From a virus, in IMG/VR virus record IMGVR_UViG_3300034101_000721, positions 1 to 25,131 of that record: a stretch of 25,131 bases of DNA. One strand, written 5' to 3'. The translations under genes and the position numbers were made by a program. A model generated the notes under the pieces. It was not told the DNA's origin, did not search any database, and was given only the letters and a program-made list of their open reading frames with translations. Of this stretch, positions 7,529 to 14,893 are shown piece after piece (position 1 is the first letter of the stretch; every line of letters begins with the position of its first letter).

Positions 7529-8485
7529 ATGGCTAATTTAGAAGAGGCAATAGTATCTACCCTCTTTGATCAATCAGAAGAAATTGCTGATGTTGTGCTT
7601 CATCACAACCCAGTAACTTCTGTATTGGATGAGAAGGGTAGAATCAAGAAGATTGGCGGCGGCTATGAGCTGCGTAAGCCAGTAATGTATAACGATGCAG
7701 CAGTAGGTGGATTTTATCAGGGATACCAGTCTTTTGACTTGTCCTCGATTGATGACCTTACAGCTTTCCGTTTTCAGATTAAACAGTGCTATGAGCCTGT
7801 TGCGATGAACGGACGTGAGCGTCGTGCAAATCGTGATGAGGCAGCTCTCCTTGACTTGGCTGAGGCTAAGATGGAAGCAGCTATTGAGCGATTGAAGAAC
7901 ACAGTATCCACCTCCCTTCGTGGCGATGGAACTGGGTCAGGCGGATTGGAGTTTGATGGAATTAAGAAAGCCGTTTCGACTTCGCCTTCGTCTGGTACTT
8001 ACGGCGGAATTGATCGTACTTCTAACTCATGGGCTAGAAACTACGCTACAAACGTAACGCTTTCTGCTGCAAATGTTCAGGAGACTATTACTGATGTTAT
8101 CAGCCGCTTAACTCGTGGTTCTGAGGCACCGGATTTGGGTCTTATGGATCGCACAGCGTGGAAGTATCTCCATAGCTCACTTACCGCTATTCAGCGCATT
8201 CAGCTTCCTACAAAGAAGGCTGTAGCTGGATTTCGCGTTCTTAGCTATGACGGATGCGACTTCGTATTCGATGGCGGATTTGGATCGTCAGTTCTTGAAA
8301 CAAATTCATGTCGTTTGCTCAATACTAAGTATTGGACTTTTGACATGGTTCGAGGCGCTGACTTTAAGCCGCTAACACCAACTATGGATCGTCCGATTGA
8401 TCAGGATGCTTTCTTCACCGTAATTATCGTTGAAGGAAACCTCTGCTGCTCAGCTCCGGCTCTCCAGGGTGTAATTTACGCTTAA
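7529..8485 (+). CDS. Major capsid protein
   Basis: A 318-residue protein directly after the scaffold candidate. It begins MANLEEAIVSTLFDQSEEIA and contains GGGYELRKPVMYNDAAVGGF, EPVAMNGRERRANRDEAALL, a Gly-rich loop GDGTGSGGLEFDGI, LGLMDRTAWKYLHSSL and MDRPIDQDAFFTVIIVEGNL near the end. This fits the short HK97-fold capsid proteins of many podo- and siphophages: an N-terminal arm, a spine helix region (AEAKMEAAIERLKNTVSTSL) and a C-terminal beta-rich axial part. Hundreds of copies form the icosahedral shell around the scaffold and portal. Translation probably starts at the ATG at 7529 with AAGGGA upstream, inside the potential hairpin described separately. A strong AGGAGG follows for the next gene. 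Confidence 0.85.
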   Translation: MANLEEAIVSTLFDQSEEIADVVLHHNPVTSVLDEKGRIKKIGGGYELRKPVMYNDAAVGGFYQGYQSFDLSSIDDLTAFRFQIKQCYEPVAMNGRERRANRDEAALLDLAEAKMEAAIERLKNTVSTSLRGDGTGSGGLEFDGIKKAVSTSPSSGTYGGIDRTSNSWARNYATNVTLSAANVQETITDVISRLTRGSEAPDLGLMDRTAWKYLHSSLTAIQRIQLPTKKAVAGFRVLSYDGCDFVFDGGFGSSVLETNSCRLLNTKYWTFDMVRGADFKPLTPTMDRPIDQDAFFTVIIVEGNLCCSAPALQGVIYA

Positions 8486-8500
8486 TAGGAGGGAAGGAAT

Positions 8501-8986
8501 ATGTCACAAGTAGGATCATTTGGTGTTAATTATAAGAAAACTTTTACAGCAGACACTTTGCCACTACCGGTTCCGGTAGGTGCTAAGGGTTCGCTAGTAG
8601 AGGGTGAGTTTGTATTTGTTCAGGCTGATGGAGCTATCGACCAGTACGCTTTCGTAAAAATCGAGGCTGATGGTCAGGCTGCTATGCTAACAACTACAAA
8701 CGCTGGCTCTCAGGGGCTTCTTATTGGCGTGGCTCAAATAGCCGTTGCTGATAACGAGTACGTTTGGGTATGGGTAGGCGGGCTTCATGCTGGTGGAGTA
8801 GGTTCAGGGATTCGAGGCAAGGTAGCTGCAAACTACGTTGCTAAGAACAACCTTAATACTACTGCAACTGCTGGTGTAGCTGATGATGCCTCAACAACTA
8901 AGATCGCTTACGTTGTTGGAGTTGCGTCGACAACCCCTGCGGCTGCCGTTGAGCTTGCGTCGGTTGCTCACTTGAAAGTGAACTAA
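8501..8986 (+). CDS. Small virion protein, decoration-protein candidate
   Basis: A 161-residue protein right after the capsid gene, preceded by the strongest ribosome site of the late region (AGGAGG at 8487-8492). It is rich in Ala, Gly, Val and beta-branched residues, with LVEGEFVFVQADGAIDQYAF, LLIGVAQIAVADNEYVWVWV and AGVADDASTTKIAYVVGVAS. The pattern resembles capsid-decoration or head-stabilising proteins found next to capsid genes in many phages, with a compact beta fold and no cofactor or catalytic motif. Such proteins are made in amounts close to the capsid protein, which agrees with the strong RBS and the terminator-like hairpin just downstream. The decoration role is inference; existence of the gene is secure. 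Confidence 0.75.
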   Translation: MSQVGSFGVNYKKTFTADTLPLPVPVGAKGSLVEGEFVFVQADGAIDQYAFVKIEADGQAAMLTTTNAGSQGLLIGVAQIAVADNEYVWVWVGGLHAGGVGSGIRGKVAANYVAKNNLNTTATAGVADDASTTKIAYVVGVASTTPAAAVELASVAHLKVN

Positions 8987-8993
8987 CCTAAAT

Positions 8994-9018
8994 GGGGGGT
9001 AGCAATACCCCCCTTTTT
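8994..9018 (+). terminator. Rho-independent terminator after capsid/decoration pair
   Basis: A perfect 7-bp stem GGGGGGT (8994-9000) / ACCCCCC (9007-9013) with loop AGCAAT is followed by five T (9014-9018). The next gene starts only 11 nt later with no room for a new promoter, so it probably acts as a partial terminator or 3' end-stabiliser that lowers expression downstream. Confidence 0.8.
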
Positions 9019-9028
9019 GTGAGGATTT

Positions 9029-9334
9029 ATGCCAACAGTTACTAATCTTATTGGCCTTGGTATGCCACCTGAGCATGCAGTGCAGATATGCGACGGGGTG
9101 CAACCTGCCGTAGTAGATGCTACTGCCGCTGGTGTTCGTACAAAAATGGCTATCAATGACGTAAACAATACAACTCCAACAGCAGCAGAGCTAACAACTT
9201 CGTTTGGCGCTCCTGCAACTGTAGGAACTGGTTTTGTAGGTATTGTTAAAGATGCTGATACTGATACTAACTGCTTTGTAGTGGTATCAAACGGAACATC
9301 TTTTTACTACCTCAAGTTTACTAAGGCTGTATAG
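9029..9334 (+). CDS. Small virion protein candidate (head-fibre/decoration type)
   Basis: A 101-residue protein. The N-terminus VTNLIGLGMPPEHAVQI is a short amphipathic motif met at the start of several phage virion proteins. The rest (TPTAAELTTSFGAPATVGTG, then VVVSNGTSFYYLKFTKAV) looks like a small beta domain. Its spacer to the upstream gene and its spacer to the downstream gene carry near-identical hairpins. The RBS is the GTGAGG just before ATG. A surface or decoration role is suggested only by position directly downstream of capsid genes and by the beta composition; an exact function is not known. Confidence 0.66.
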   Translation: MPTVTNLIGLGMPPEHAVQICDGVQPAVVDATAAGVRTKMAINDVNNTTPTAAELTTSFGAPATVGTGFVGIVKDADTDTNCFVVVSNGTSFYYLKFTKAV

Positions 9335-9341
9335 CTTTATA

Positions 9342-9359
9342 GGGGGGAGCAATCCCCCC
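9342..9359 (+). terminator. G6/C6 hairpin, weak terminator or transcript-end element
   Basis: Stem GGGGGG (9342-9347) / CCCCCC (9354-9359) with the same loop AGCAAT as the hairpin at 8994-9018. The following sequence GCTTTATT has only a short T stretch, so termination should be less efficient. The distance to the next ATG is again short. Confidence 0.6.
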
Positions 9360-9376
9360 GCTTTATTAGGTGATTT

Positions 9377-9694
9377 ATGACATGCTTTGCAGGCAATACA
9401 ACAACCGCAACTCCTACTATTGCTACAGCTACTAGCGTTACTATTCTAGCCGCTAATGGTGCTCGTAATTTTTTACTTATTCAAAACAACTCTGCTGCTG
9501 ATGTAGCTATTGGATTAGAAGGGCAAACTCTTACTGGAATAACTCCAACTTCTACCAATAAATGCTTTGTACTTAAAAGCACAGCAGGACTTAATACAAT
9601 ACGCTTTGAGGCTGGTTTTGTTCCGGCTGGAGCTATAACAGCTTATCAAACAAGTGGCAGCTCTATTAACACAGTGACGGTTATTGAAGGATAG
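9377..9694 (+). CDS. Small virion protein candidate (105 aa)
   Basis: A 105-residue, Thr/Ala-rich protein with a probable all-beta fold: TSVTILAANGARNFLLIQNN, SAADVAIGLEG, FVLKSTAGLNTIRFEAGFVP and ITAYQTSGSSINTVTVIEG. This strand pattern, with a central QNNSAADVAIGLEG-like turn, resembles short phage beta-sandwich proteins that coat heads or tails. The start (ATG at 9377) follows AGGTG at a weak distance. It has no detectable sequence similarity to the gene before it, although both are flanked by similar hairpin spacers. The function is not recognised. Confidence 0.65.
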   Translation: MTCFAGNTTTATPTIATATSVTILAANGARNFLLIQNNSAADVAIGLEGQTLTGITPTSTNKCFVLKSTAGLNTIRFEAGFVPAGAITAYQTSGSSINTVTVIEG

Positions 9695-9702
9695 TGCTAT
9701 AA

Positions 9703-9728
9703 ATAAGTAGGCACTAATGCCTATTTAT
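9703..9728 (+). promoter_or_regulatory. Hairpin directly upstream of an RBS
   Basis: An 11-bp stem (9703-9713 with 9718-9728, one G-U pair) closed by the loop CTAA sits just before GGAG at 9729-9732 and the ATG at 9741. A competing 6-bp pairing TAGTGC (9692-9697) / GCACTA (9711-9716) overlaps the upstream stop codon. No T tract follows, so a terminator is unlikely; an RNA-processing, stability or translation element fits better. Confidence 0.45.
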
Positions 9729-9740
9729 GGAGATTAGACA

Positions 9741-10391
9741 ATGGCACAAATAGATTGGCAGAGCATAATGTCAGGCCAGCAGCAGCAGAAAAAACGCTAT
9801 GCTGGAATGAACGTGCAATTCTTTTATGCTTACAATGAGAACGAGGAAAAGTCGCTAAAAGAAGGCCGTCCGATTTTTGATGAAATACCTTCAATTAGCA
9901 TTCAAGTCCCAGGCGGAGATACCACAGTAAGGCGCATTGAGCCGCAGGATATTCAAGAGTATCCAGAAAAGTACCAGGCTTTTAAGGCTGGTTCTGAGCC
10001 TGTGAGTGAAGGGACCCCCCTTGCAGAATGGCCGATGATGACTGGATCCGCTATGCGCGAGTTTCAGTACCTTGGCTTTAAGACTGTAGAGCAGGTAGCT
10101 AATGCAACCGAAGAGGCTAAGCGCAAACTAGGAACACTATCCAAGTTTGTAAAGATGGCTAAAGAATGGTTGGCCGCTGCTAATTCTGACCAGAACGATG
10201 TAGCTAAGCTTAAAGTTCAACTAGAACAGTACCAGACAAAGTACGCCAAATTAGAAGAGAAGTTAGAGATTTTAATGCAGCGTATTGAAGCTAATGAGGG
10301 CACAGATTTGCGTGATGAGCGTGTTTCTGACCCGTTAGATGATGAGCCTGTTAGCACACCTAGACTAAGAGGTAGACCAAAAAGAGTATGA
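9741..10391 (+). CDS. Phage structural-region protein with basic AT-hook-like tail
   Basis: A 216-residue protein. The middle part (EIPSISIQVPGGDTTVRRIE, then GTPLAEWPMMTGSAMREFQY and LGFKTVEQVANATEEAKRKLG) matches a family seen between capsid and adaptor genes in T7-like and other short-tailed phages, function unknown. Residues about 110-135 read like a helix-hairpin-helix-type segment. Residues about 150-185 form a coiled coil (LKVQLEQYQTKYAKLEEKLE). The acidic linker is followed by the terminal residues RLRGRPKRV, which contain the RGRP core of AT-hook DNA-binding motifs. The RBS is GGAG at 9729-9732. The stop overlaps the next start (ATGA). DNA binding is an inference. Confidence 0.66.
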   Translation: MAQIDWQSIMSGQQQQKKRYAGMNVQFFYAYNENEEKSLKEGRPIFDEIPSISIQVPGGDTTVRRIEPQDIQEYPEKYQAFKAGSEPVSEGTPLAEWPMMTGSAMREFQYLGFKTVEQVANATEEAKRKLGTLSKFVKMAKEWLAAANSDQNDVAKLKVQLEQYQTKYAKLEEKLEILMQRIEANEGTDLRDERVSDPLDDEPVSTPRLRGRPKRV

Positions 10392-11245
10392 GCATAGCTA
10401 CGGTTATACAGAATGTCGCTAATGAAGCTGGCTACACCGTAGAGTCTAATATTTTTACCTCTACAGAAACTACGACTAAGCAGCTTTTAGCGATAGCTCA
10501 ACGTATCAATCGTGATATTTTTGAGGCGTATCCCTGGCCCAAGTGCTACGCCGCTGGCTCAATAACGCTGGTAAGTGGGCAATCAAGTTACGCCTTACCA
10601 GCGGCCTTTTCTAATTATCAATACGAAACCTTCTGGAATCAAAGCACTAGATGGCGCGTTCTTGGCCCTATATCAGAGCAGGATTATGCTCAGATTCAAG
10701 GCTATGGACTTATGCCAACAATCTATCAACGATTTCAAATTAGGGGGTTAAGTAATAATGAAGTATTCATTAGTCCTACTCCTGGCAGTTCTGGTGATAT
10801 TCTTATTTTTGAGTATATCGCCGACCGCTCAGTAGTCCCTAAAACGTGGGTAGCTTCAACTGCATTTGCAGCTAACTCCTACTGTATTTATAACGGCAAC
10901 TATTATGTAACTACCGCTGGTGGCACTACAGGGGCTACAGCACCAACGCATACCACCGGAAGTGTATCAGATGGTGGCGTGACATGGACTTATTACAACG
11001 GCATTTACGACCAATTTAGAGCCGATACAGACACAAGTATTTTCCAAGAAAAATTGCTTGAGCAAGGTATTTTAGAGCGGTTTGCTCAAATACATGGGCT
11101 AGAGGGAGTTCGACCTCAGTTTGAAGCTCAACTGCATGATGAATACGGTCGCACTAAAGGTGGAAAGGTAGTTTATGCGGGCGGGTTTAGTAGGCCTACT
11201 CAGTTTGCAAGAAGTGGAATAGCAGCATTTGGGACGTGGATATAA
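10388..11245 (+). CDS. Head-tail adaptor (tail tubular A-like) with inserted small beta domain
   Basis: A 285-residue protein. The N-terminal LLAIAQRINRDIFEAYPWPK followed by ITLVSGQSSYALPAAF is the helix-to-strand pattern of short-tail adaptor proteins of the T7 gp11/P22 gp4 kind, which sit under the portal. A C-terminal helical bundle part (LEQGILERFAQIHGLEGVRP) completes the fold. Residues about 154-205 interrupt it with WVASTAFAANSYCIYNGNYY and TGATAPTHTTGSVSDGGVTW, a small aromatic-rich beta module common in phage proteins and reminiscent of carbohydrate-binding modules. The start overlaps the upstream stop (ATGA) and the end overlaps the next ATG (TAATG). The adaptor call fits its place between capsid and ejection genes. 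Confidence 0.74.
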   Translation: MSIATVIQNVANEAGYTVESNIFTSTETTTKQLLAIAQRINRDIFEAYPWPKCYAAGSITLVSGQSSYALPAAFSNYQYETFWNQSTRWRVLGPISEQDYAQIQGYGLMPTIYQRFQIRGLSNNEVFISPTPGSSGDILIFEYIADRSVVPKTWVASTAFAANSYCIYNGNYYVTTAGGTTGATAPTHTTGSVSDGGVTWTYYNGIYDQFRADTDTSIFQEKLLEQGILERFAQIHGLEGVRPQFEAQLHDEYGRTKGGKVVYAGGFSRPTQFARSGIAAFGTWI

Positions 11246-12795
11246 TGGCAATCAACGAACAAGCATTCAATCCGGAAGCACCTCCTTTTGCTAGAAGTTC
11301 CCCTAAGGCGTATTATGCTTGGCTAACTAGCAACGGGTATCCTCATCGTGTTGCTTATGACCAAACTGTAGGCATTTTTGGTCCGCCTAAAACACCAGAA
11401 CAGCAGCAAGCAGAAGCAGCTAAACAAAAACAACAAGCGGGACTTGCTCAGGCTGGAGGCGCTATTGGCGGAGCCTTGTTAGTTAATGAAGCTGCTAGAG
11501 GATTTCCAAACGTAAGAGGAGCATTTGATAGCACTACGCAATCAACTGGCTCTTTTGCTGAAAGTGGAAATTTAGCTATATCAAGGCCAGTTCCTTCTCC
11601 TACCACAACGGTTGATGGATCTGGTGCTAGTGTTGATTTAGGCGGAGCAGCTGCAACCCCTCAAGTTATTAGCTCTGAAGGTGGAATGTCTACCGTTCAA
11701 ACGCCAGTAGGCACGCAACAAGTGCCAACGGAGTCGCTTAATGACCCTGGATTCTGGAGTAATGTAAATTGGGGTCAAGTAGCTCAAGGCGGTCTTTCAC
11801 TTGCTCAAATCTATGGTGCTTATCAAGCTTATAAATCAGGCGATAAGGCTGGGGCTGCTATTGGCGGACTTGCAGGAGCTGGGAATCTTGCAGTAGCAAC
11901 AGGCGCAACTAGTGGGGGCTATGTAGTCCCAGGCTTAAATATTCTTGCTGGTGGCTATCAAGGATATCAAACCGCCGAAGCATTAGGTGATATGGCAGCG
12001 GGAGCAAAGCGCACTAGAACAGGCGTGATTGGTGGCGCTACTTCTGGAGCTGCTATTGGTGCTGGTGTAGATGCGATGACTGGTGGCGCTACATTAGGCT
12101 TAGGAGCTGCAATAGGCGCTACAGTAGGTGGAATTGCTGGAGCGATTGGTTCTCTTACTGGAAGTTCTAAAGGCAAAGGGCAAATGCAGCGCGATGCTGT
12201 GCGAGGAGTATTGCAAGAGCAAGGCATTCTTGATGAAAACTATCAAGGCACACTGGCTGATGGAAGCAAAGCAGATTTTGGTCAGGATGGTAGCAAAATA
12301 AATACTAAGTTTATGAATAAGCTGGCATCTGAAAATCCAACAGCTTTTAATCAAACTCAAGAACTTGGCGATGCCTTAACTGCTGCTTATGGATTCGTTG
12401 GTGATAAAGCTCGTTCATTAGGTAGGCTTTACGTTAAAGGCGCTCTTTCTAATGCAAAAGACAATCCGCAAGTTGCTCTTGCTAATATGCAACATTTTGC
12501 CAAGCAGCAGGGAGTTACATACGACTTAATGAAAAGTAAGTTGGACGAAGCATTAAAAGACAATCGAATTAATCAAGGTGAATACGGCAGATTATTAGGC
12601 TCTGCGCAAACGCTTACAGGTGGCGCTGCTCAAGGTGCTGCCCCAGTAGTACCTAGACCAAAAAAAGGCGAAGTAGCAAGACAATCGGCAGGATTATACC
12701 GCAACGATCAAGGCAAGTTGGTTCAAGCAACATCTATGCGACAAGCATTAGAGCGCTCGTATGGCAAAAATAAAAAAACTGAGGAGAAAAAATAA
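11245..12795 (+). CDS. Internal virion (ejection) protein candidate with glycine-zipper region
   Basis: A 516-residue protein. The ATG at 11245 is preferred to the GTG at 11236, because it makes the TAATG junction used throughout this cluster. Residues about 65-90 and 198-308 are rich in Gly and Ala with GxxxG spacing (for example GLGAAIGATVGGIAGAIGSL), typical of glycine zippers that can insert in or line membranes. The C-terminal part is helical and polar, and near residue 478 carries RQSAGLYRNDQGKLV, a motif repeated in two other proteins here. Short-tailed phages carry such proteins inside the head and eject them with DNA to form a channel through the cell envelope. That role is inferred from composition and position; no homolog was searched. 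Confidence 0.66.
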   Translation: MAINEQAFNPEAPPFARSSPKAYYAWLTSNGYPHRVAYDQTVGIFGPPKTPEQQQAEAAKQKQQAGLAQAGGAIGGALLVNEAARGFPNVRGAFDSTTQSTGSFAESGNLAISRPVPSPTTTVDGSGASVDLGGAAATPQVISSEGGMSTVQTPVGTQQVPTESLNDPGFWSNVNWGQVAQGGLSLAQIYGAYQAYKSGDKAGAAIGGLAGAGNLAVATGATSGGYVVPGLNILAGGYQGYQTAEALGDMAAGAKRTRTGVIGGATSGAAIGAGVDAMTGGATLGLGAAIGATVGGIAGAIGSLTGSSKGKGQMQRDAVRGVLQEQGILDENYQGTLADGSKADFGQDGSKINTKFMNKLASENPTAFNQTQELGDALTAAYGFVGDKARSLGRLYVKGALSNAKDNPQVALANMQHFAKQQGVTYDLMKSKLDEALKDNRINQGEYGRLLGSAQTLTGGAAQGAAPVVPRPKKGEVARQSAGLYRNDQGKLVQATSMRQALERSYGKNKKTEEKK

Positions 12796-13343
12796 TGAAA
12801 GAATCTGGCAAGAAGTTAAGCGGAGCTTTGCGTAAAGACCCTAAAAATAAGCCCATGCAGCGGCTATCTCCTGGCGTATATCGCAGTGCTAGCGGTGGGC
12901 TAGTTGGCCAAGGCGGACGGCAAATTCAGCGTCAACCGCAAGCGCCACCGCAATCAATTCCGCCACAAAATAGCCCAATGCCAACAGATCCTGTTTTTTT
13001 TAATCCTGAAATGCAAGTCGGCCAGCAAATTCAGCGCCAACCACAGTTAAATGTATCCCCAGAAAGTGCTGTTCAAGACAGTCAAATGAATCCAGGGCGT
13101 CAAGTGCAACAGGGAATGTATTGGGCTCCTGGTTTTGGCCCCGACCAAACAAATATGCCAATGGATAAAATGTATCGTTGGCCTCAAGCTTCGCAAATGC
13201 CGCAACCATCAGCGAATCAAGGTGGTCAGTATCGCCTAAGCCCTGGGGTGTATGGCAATCAGCAGCAAGCGATGAATCAGTATAATCAGCAGATGCAGCA
13301 GATGTATCAGCCAATGACAATGCCACAAGTTCGCAAAGGGTAG
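12795..13343 (+). CDS. Gln/Pro/Met-rich low-complexity virion protein candidate
   Basis: A 182-residue protein, largely disordered by eye. It starts with a lysine-rich stretch and MQRLSPGVYRSASGGLVG (residues 21-38). It then has two QIQRQPQ copies, and near residue 146 a second RLSPGVY followed by a Gln/Met-rich tail (MNQYNQQMQQMYQPM). There is no enzyme motif, membrane helix or signal peptide. It shares its first base with the preceding stop (TAATG), after a good GAGGAG ribosome site inside the end of the upstream gene. It lies between ejection and nozzle genes and shares the SPGVYR motif with two neighbours, so an internal or tail-associated role is likely; the exact function is unknown. 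Confidence 0.62.
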   Translation: MKESGKKLSGALRKDPKNKPMQRLSPGVYRSASGGLVGQGGRQIQRQPQAPPQSIPPQNSPMPTDPVFFNPEMQVGQQIQRQPQLNVSPESAVQDSQMNPGRQVQQGMYWAPGFGPDQTNMPMDKMYRWPQASQMPQPSANQGGQYRLSPGVYGNQQQAMNQYNQQMQQMYQPMTMPQVRKG

Positions 13344-13346
13344 CTA

Positions 13347-14891
13347 ATGGCTTTTCAGGGATTCACAATGTCACCGCCTTATGGCGGGCTGGACGCGCTA
13401 AGTCCAATAGACAATATGGATCCATCCTTTGCGTTGGAGTTAGTAAACGTGTTTCCTGGGGCAGGAGCGCCGTCTGTAAGGCTAGGATATACTCAGTACA
13501 ATACAAGCGGCACTACTATCCCAGCTACGCCTATTAATTTTATACGAGAGTTGCCGCTAGCGGATGGAACTAAGCATCTTATTGCTGCTACTGATACTAA
13601 CCTTTATAAGATATTATCAGGCGGCGCTGTATCAACGGTAACTAACGCTACTCCTCATACTGATGGCAAATTCAACTCTGAAATATTCGCCAACAATCTT
13701 TACCTTTGTAATGGGATAAATACGCCACAGGTTTATACAGGGACAGGGAATGCAGCAAATGTTACTTTTACTTGCTCTGCTGGATTAAGCAATTTAATAA
13801 CCTGCTCCGCTTGGAAACGTAGGTTGTACTTTGTTCAAAAAAACTCAATGTCAGTTTGGGTACATGCTTCTGTTGATGTACCTGGCACTGGCGGCTCTCC
13901 TAAGCTAGACGAGATTCTTGATATTAAATACGTAATGACTAAGGGCGGTTACTTGCTGTTTGCTGGCAGCTATACCAACCAAACAGCTTCCACGTCTCAA
14001 GACTTGTTTTTTGCTTGTAGTTCTGAAGGTGAAATAGTTTTTTATAGTGGCAATAGCCCATCTGATTGGTCGCTAGTTGCACATTATTACATAGCTAAGC
14101 CGGTAGGATTTAGGGCTTTTATCAGAGTTGATGCAGACGTTTGGATAGTAACACAAGACGGCATAGTGCCATTGTCGGCCTTGTTTCAAAGCGATTCTGC
14201 ATCAGCACTTATGGTTGTAAGCGGCAAAATCAATCCCATAATTTCTGCCGCTGCTGATTCGTTTCCATTTTCGCATGATTGGTCAGGTTTTGTCTGGCCT
14301 AGAGGTAGGAGGGTGTATATCTCAGTCCCGCAATCAAGCAGCGAGAATTACTTTCTAGTTTACTCGCTAGACACTAAAGGCTGGACTATTTTTAGGCTAT
14401 TTGACGGTGCCCACGCCAACTCTTCCTGTTATGCATTTGAACAGCCGTTTTATGCTTCACTTACTGGCATAGTTTACCAAGGAGAGACTGGCCAAGCTGA
14501 TGCAATTACCGCTACTTCATCAGGTCAAACCATTAACTTTTCCGGTCGTACAGCATTTAGTTTTTATGGCAGCAGGGGAAATTACAAGGCGTTCAAAGAT
14601 ATCAGGCCGTTGCTAAAAGTTAAAAAAGGCGTGACCCTAAGCTTAGGATTAGATACAGATTTTAAGCGGTCAGCAGTGGTTACAAATGTTACAACTCCCG
14701 TTAGTAGTTTTACACCTTGGGGTAGTCCCTGGGGGAGTCCTTGGTCAGCAGACGTAGAATATACGTTTGATAGGTACGCCGTTAAAGGGCAGGGACATTG
14801 TGCAGCGGTTAGGTTTGGTGGTGCTATAAAAAACACTACCCTTGATATTTACGGATTTGAGATTCGTTATGATTTAGGTGGGCAAGTATAG
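13347..14891 (+). CDS. Tail nozzle/hub candidate (beta-propeller-like)
   Basis: A 514-residue protein. The beginning, YGGLDALSPIDNMDPSFALE followed by LVNVFPGAGAPSVRLGYT, is the typical opening of nozzle and hub proteins of short-tailed phages (T7 gp12 or P22 gp10 functional class). Repeated blade-like blocks follow (KHLIAATDTNLYKIL, SEIFANNLYLCNG, RRLYFVQKNSMSVWV, VWIVTQDGIVPLS, YFLVYSLDTKGWTIF), consistent with a beta-propeller. Near residue 452 there is a short SPWGSPW tandem. The C-terminal part (GHCAAVRFGG, then TTLDIYGFEIRYDLGG) is the usual closing beta element. The product would close the short tail and carry fibres. The fold call is by pattern only. Confidence 0.76.
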   Translation: MAFQGFTMSPPYGGLDALSPIDNMDPSFALELVNVFPGAGAPSVRLGYTQYNTSGTTIPATPINFIRELPLADGTKHLIAATDTNLYKILSGGAVSTVTNATPHTDGKFNSEIFANNLYLCNGINTPQVYTGTGNAANVTFTCSAGLSNLITCSAWKRRLYFVQKNSMSVWVHASVDVPGTGGSPKLDEILDIKYVMTKGGYLLFAGSYTNQTASTSQDLFFACSSEGEIVFYSGNSPSDWSLVAHYYIAKPVGFRAFIRVDADVWIVTQDGIVPLSALFQSDSASALMVVSGKINPIISAAADSFPFSHDWSGFVWPRGRRVYISVPQSSSENYFLVYSLDTKGWTIFRLFDGAHANSSCYAFEQPFYASLTGIVYQGETGQADAITATSSGQTINFSGRTAFSFYGSRGNYKAFKDIRPLLKVKKGVTLSLGLDTDFKRSAVVTNVTTPVSSFTPWGSPWGSPWSADVEYTFDRYAVKGQGHCAAVRFGGAIKNTTLDIYGFEIRYDLGGQV

Positions 14892-14893
14892 TT

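Noticed and set aside
11236-11244. GTG start for the ejection protein
   Set aside because: The ATG at 11245 gives the TAATG junction used repeatedly in this cluster.
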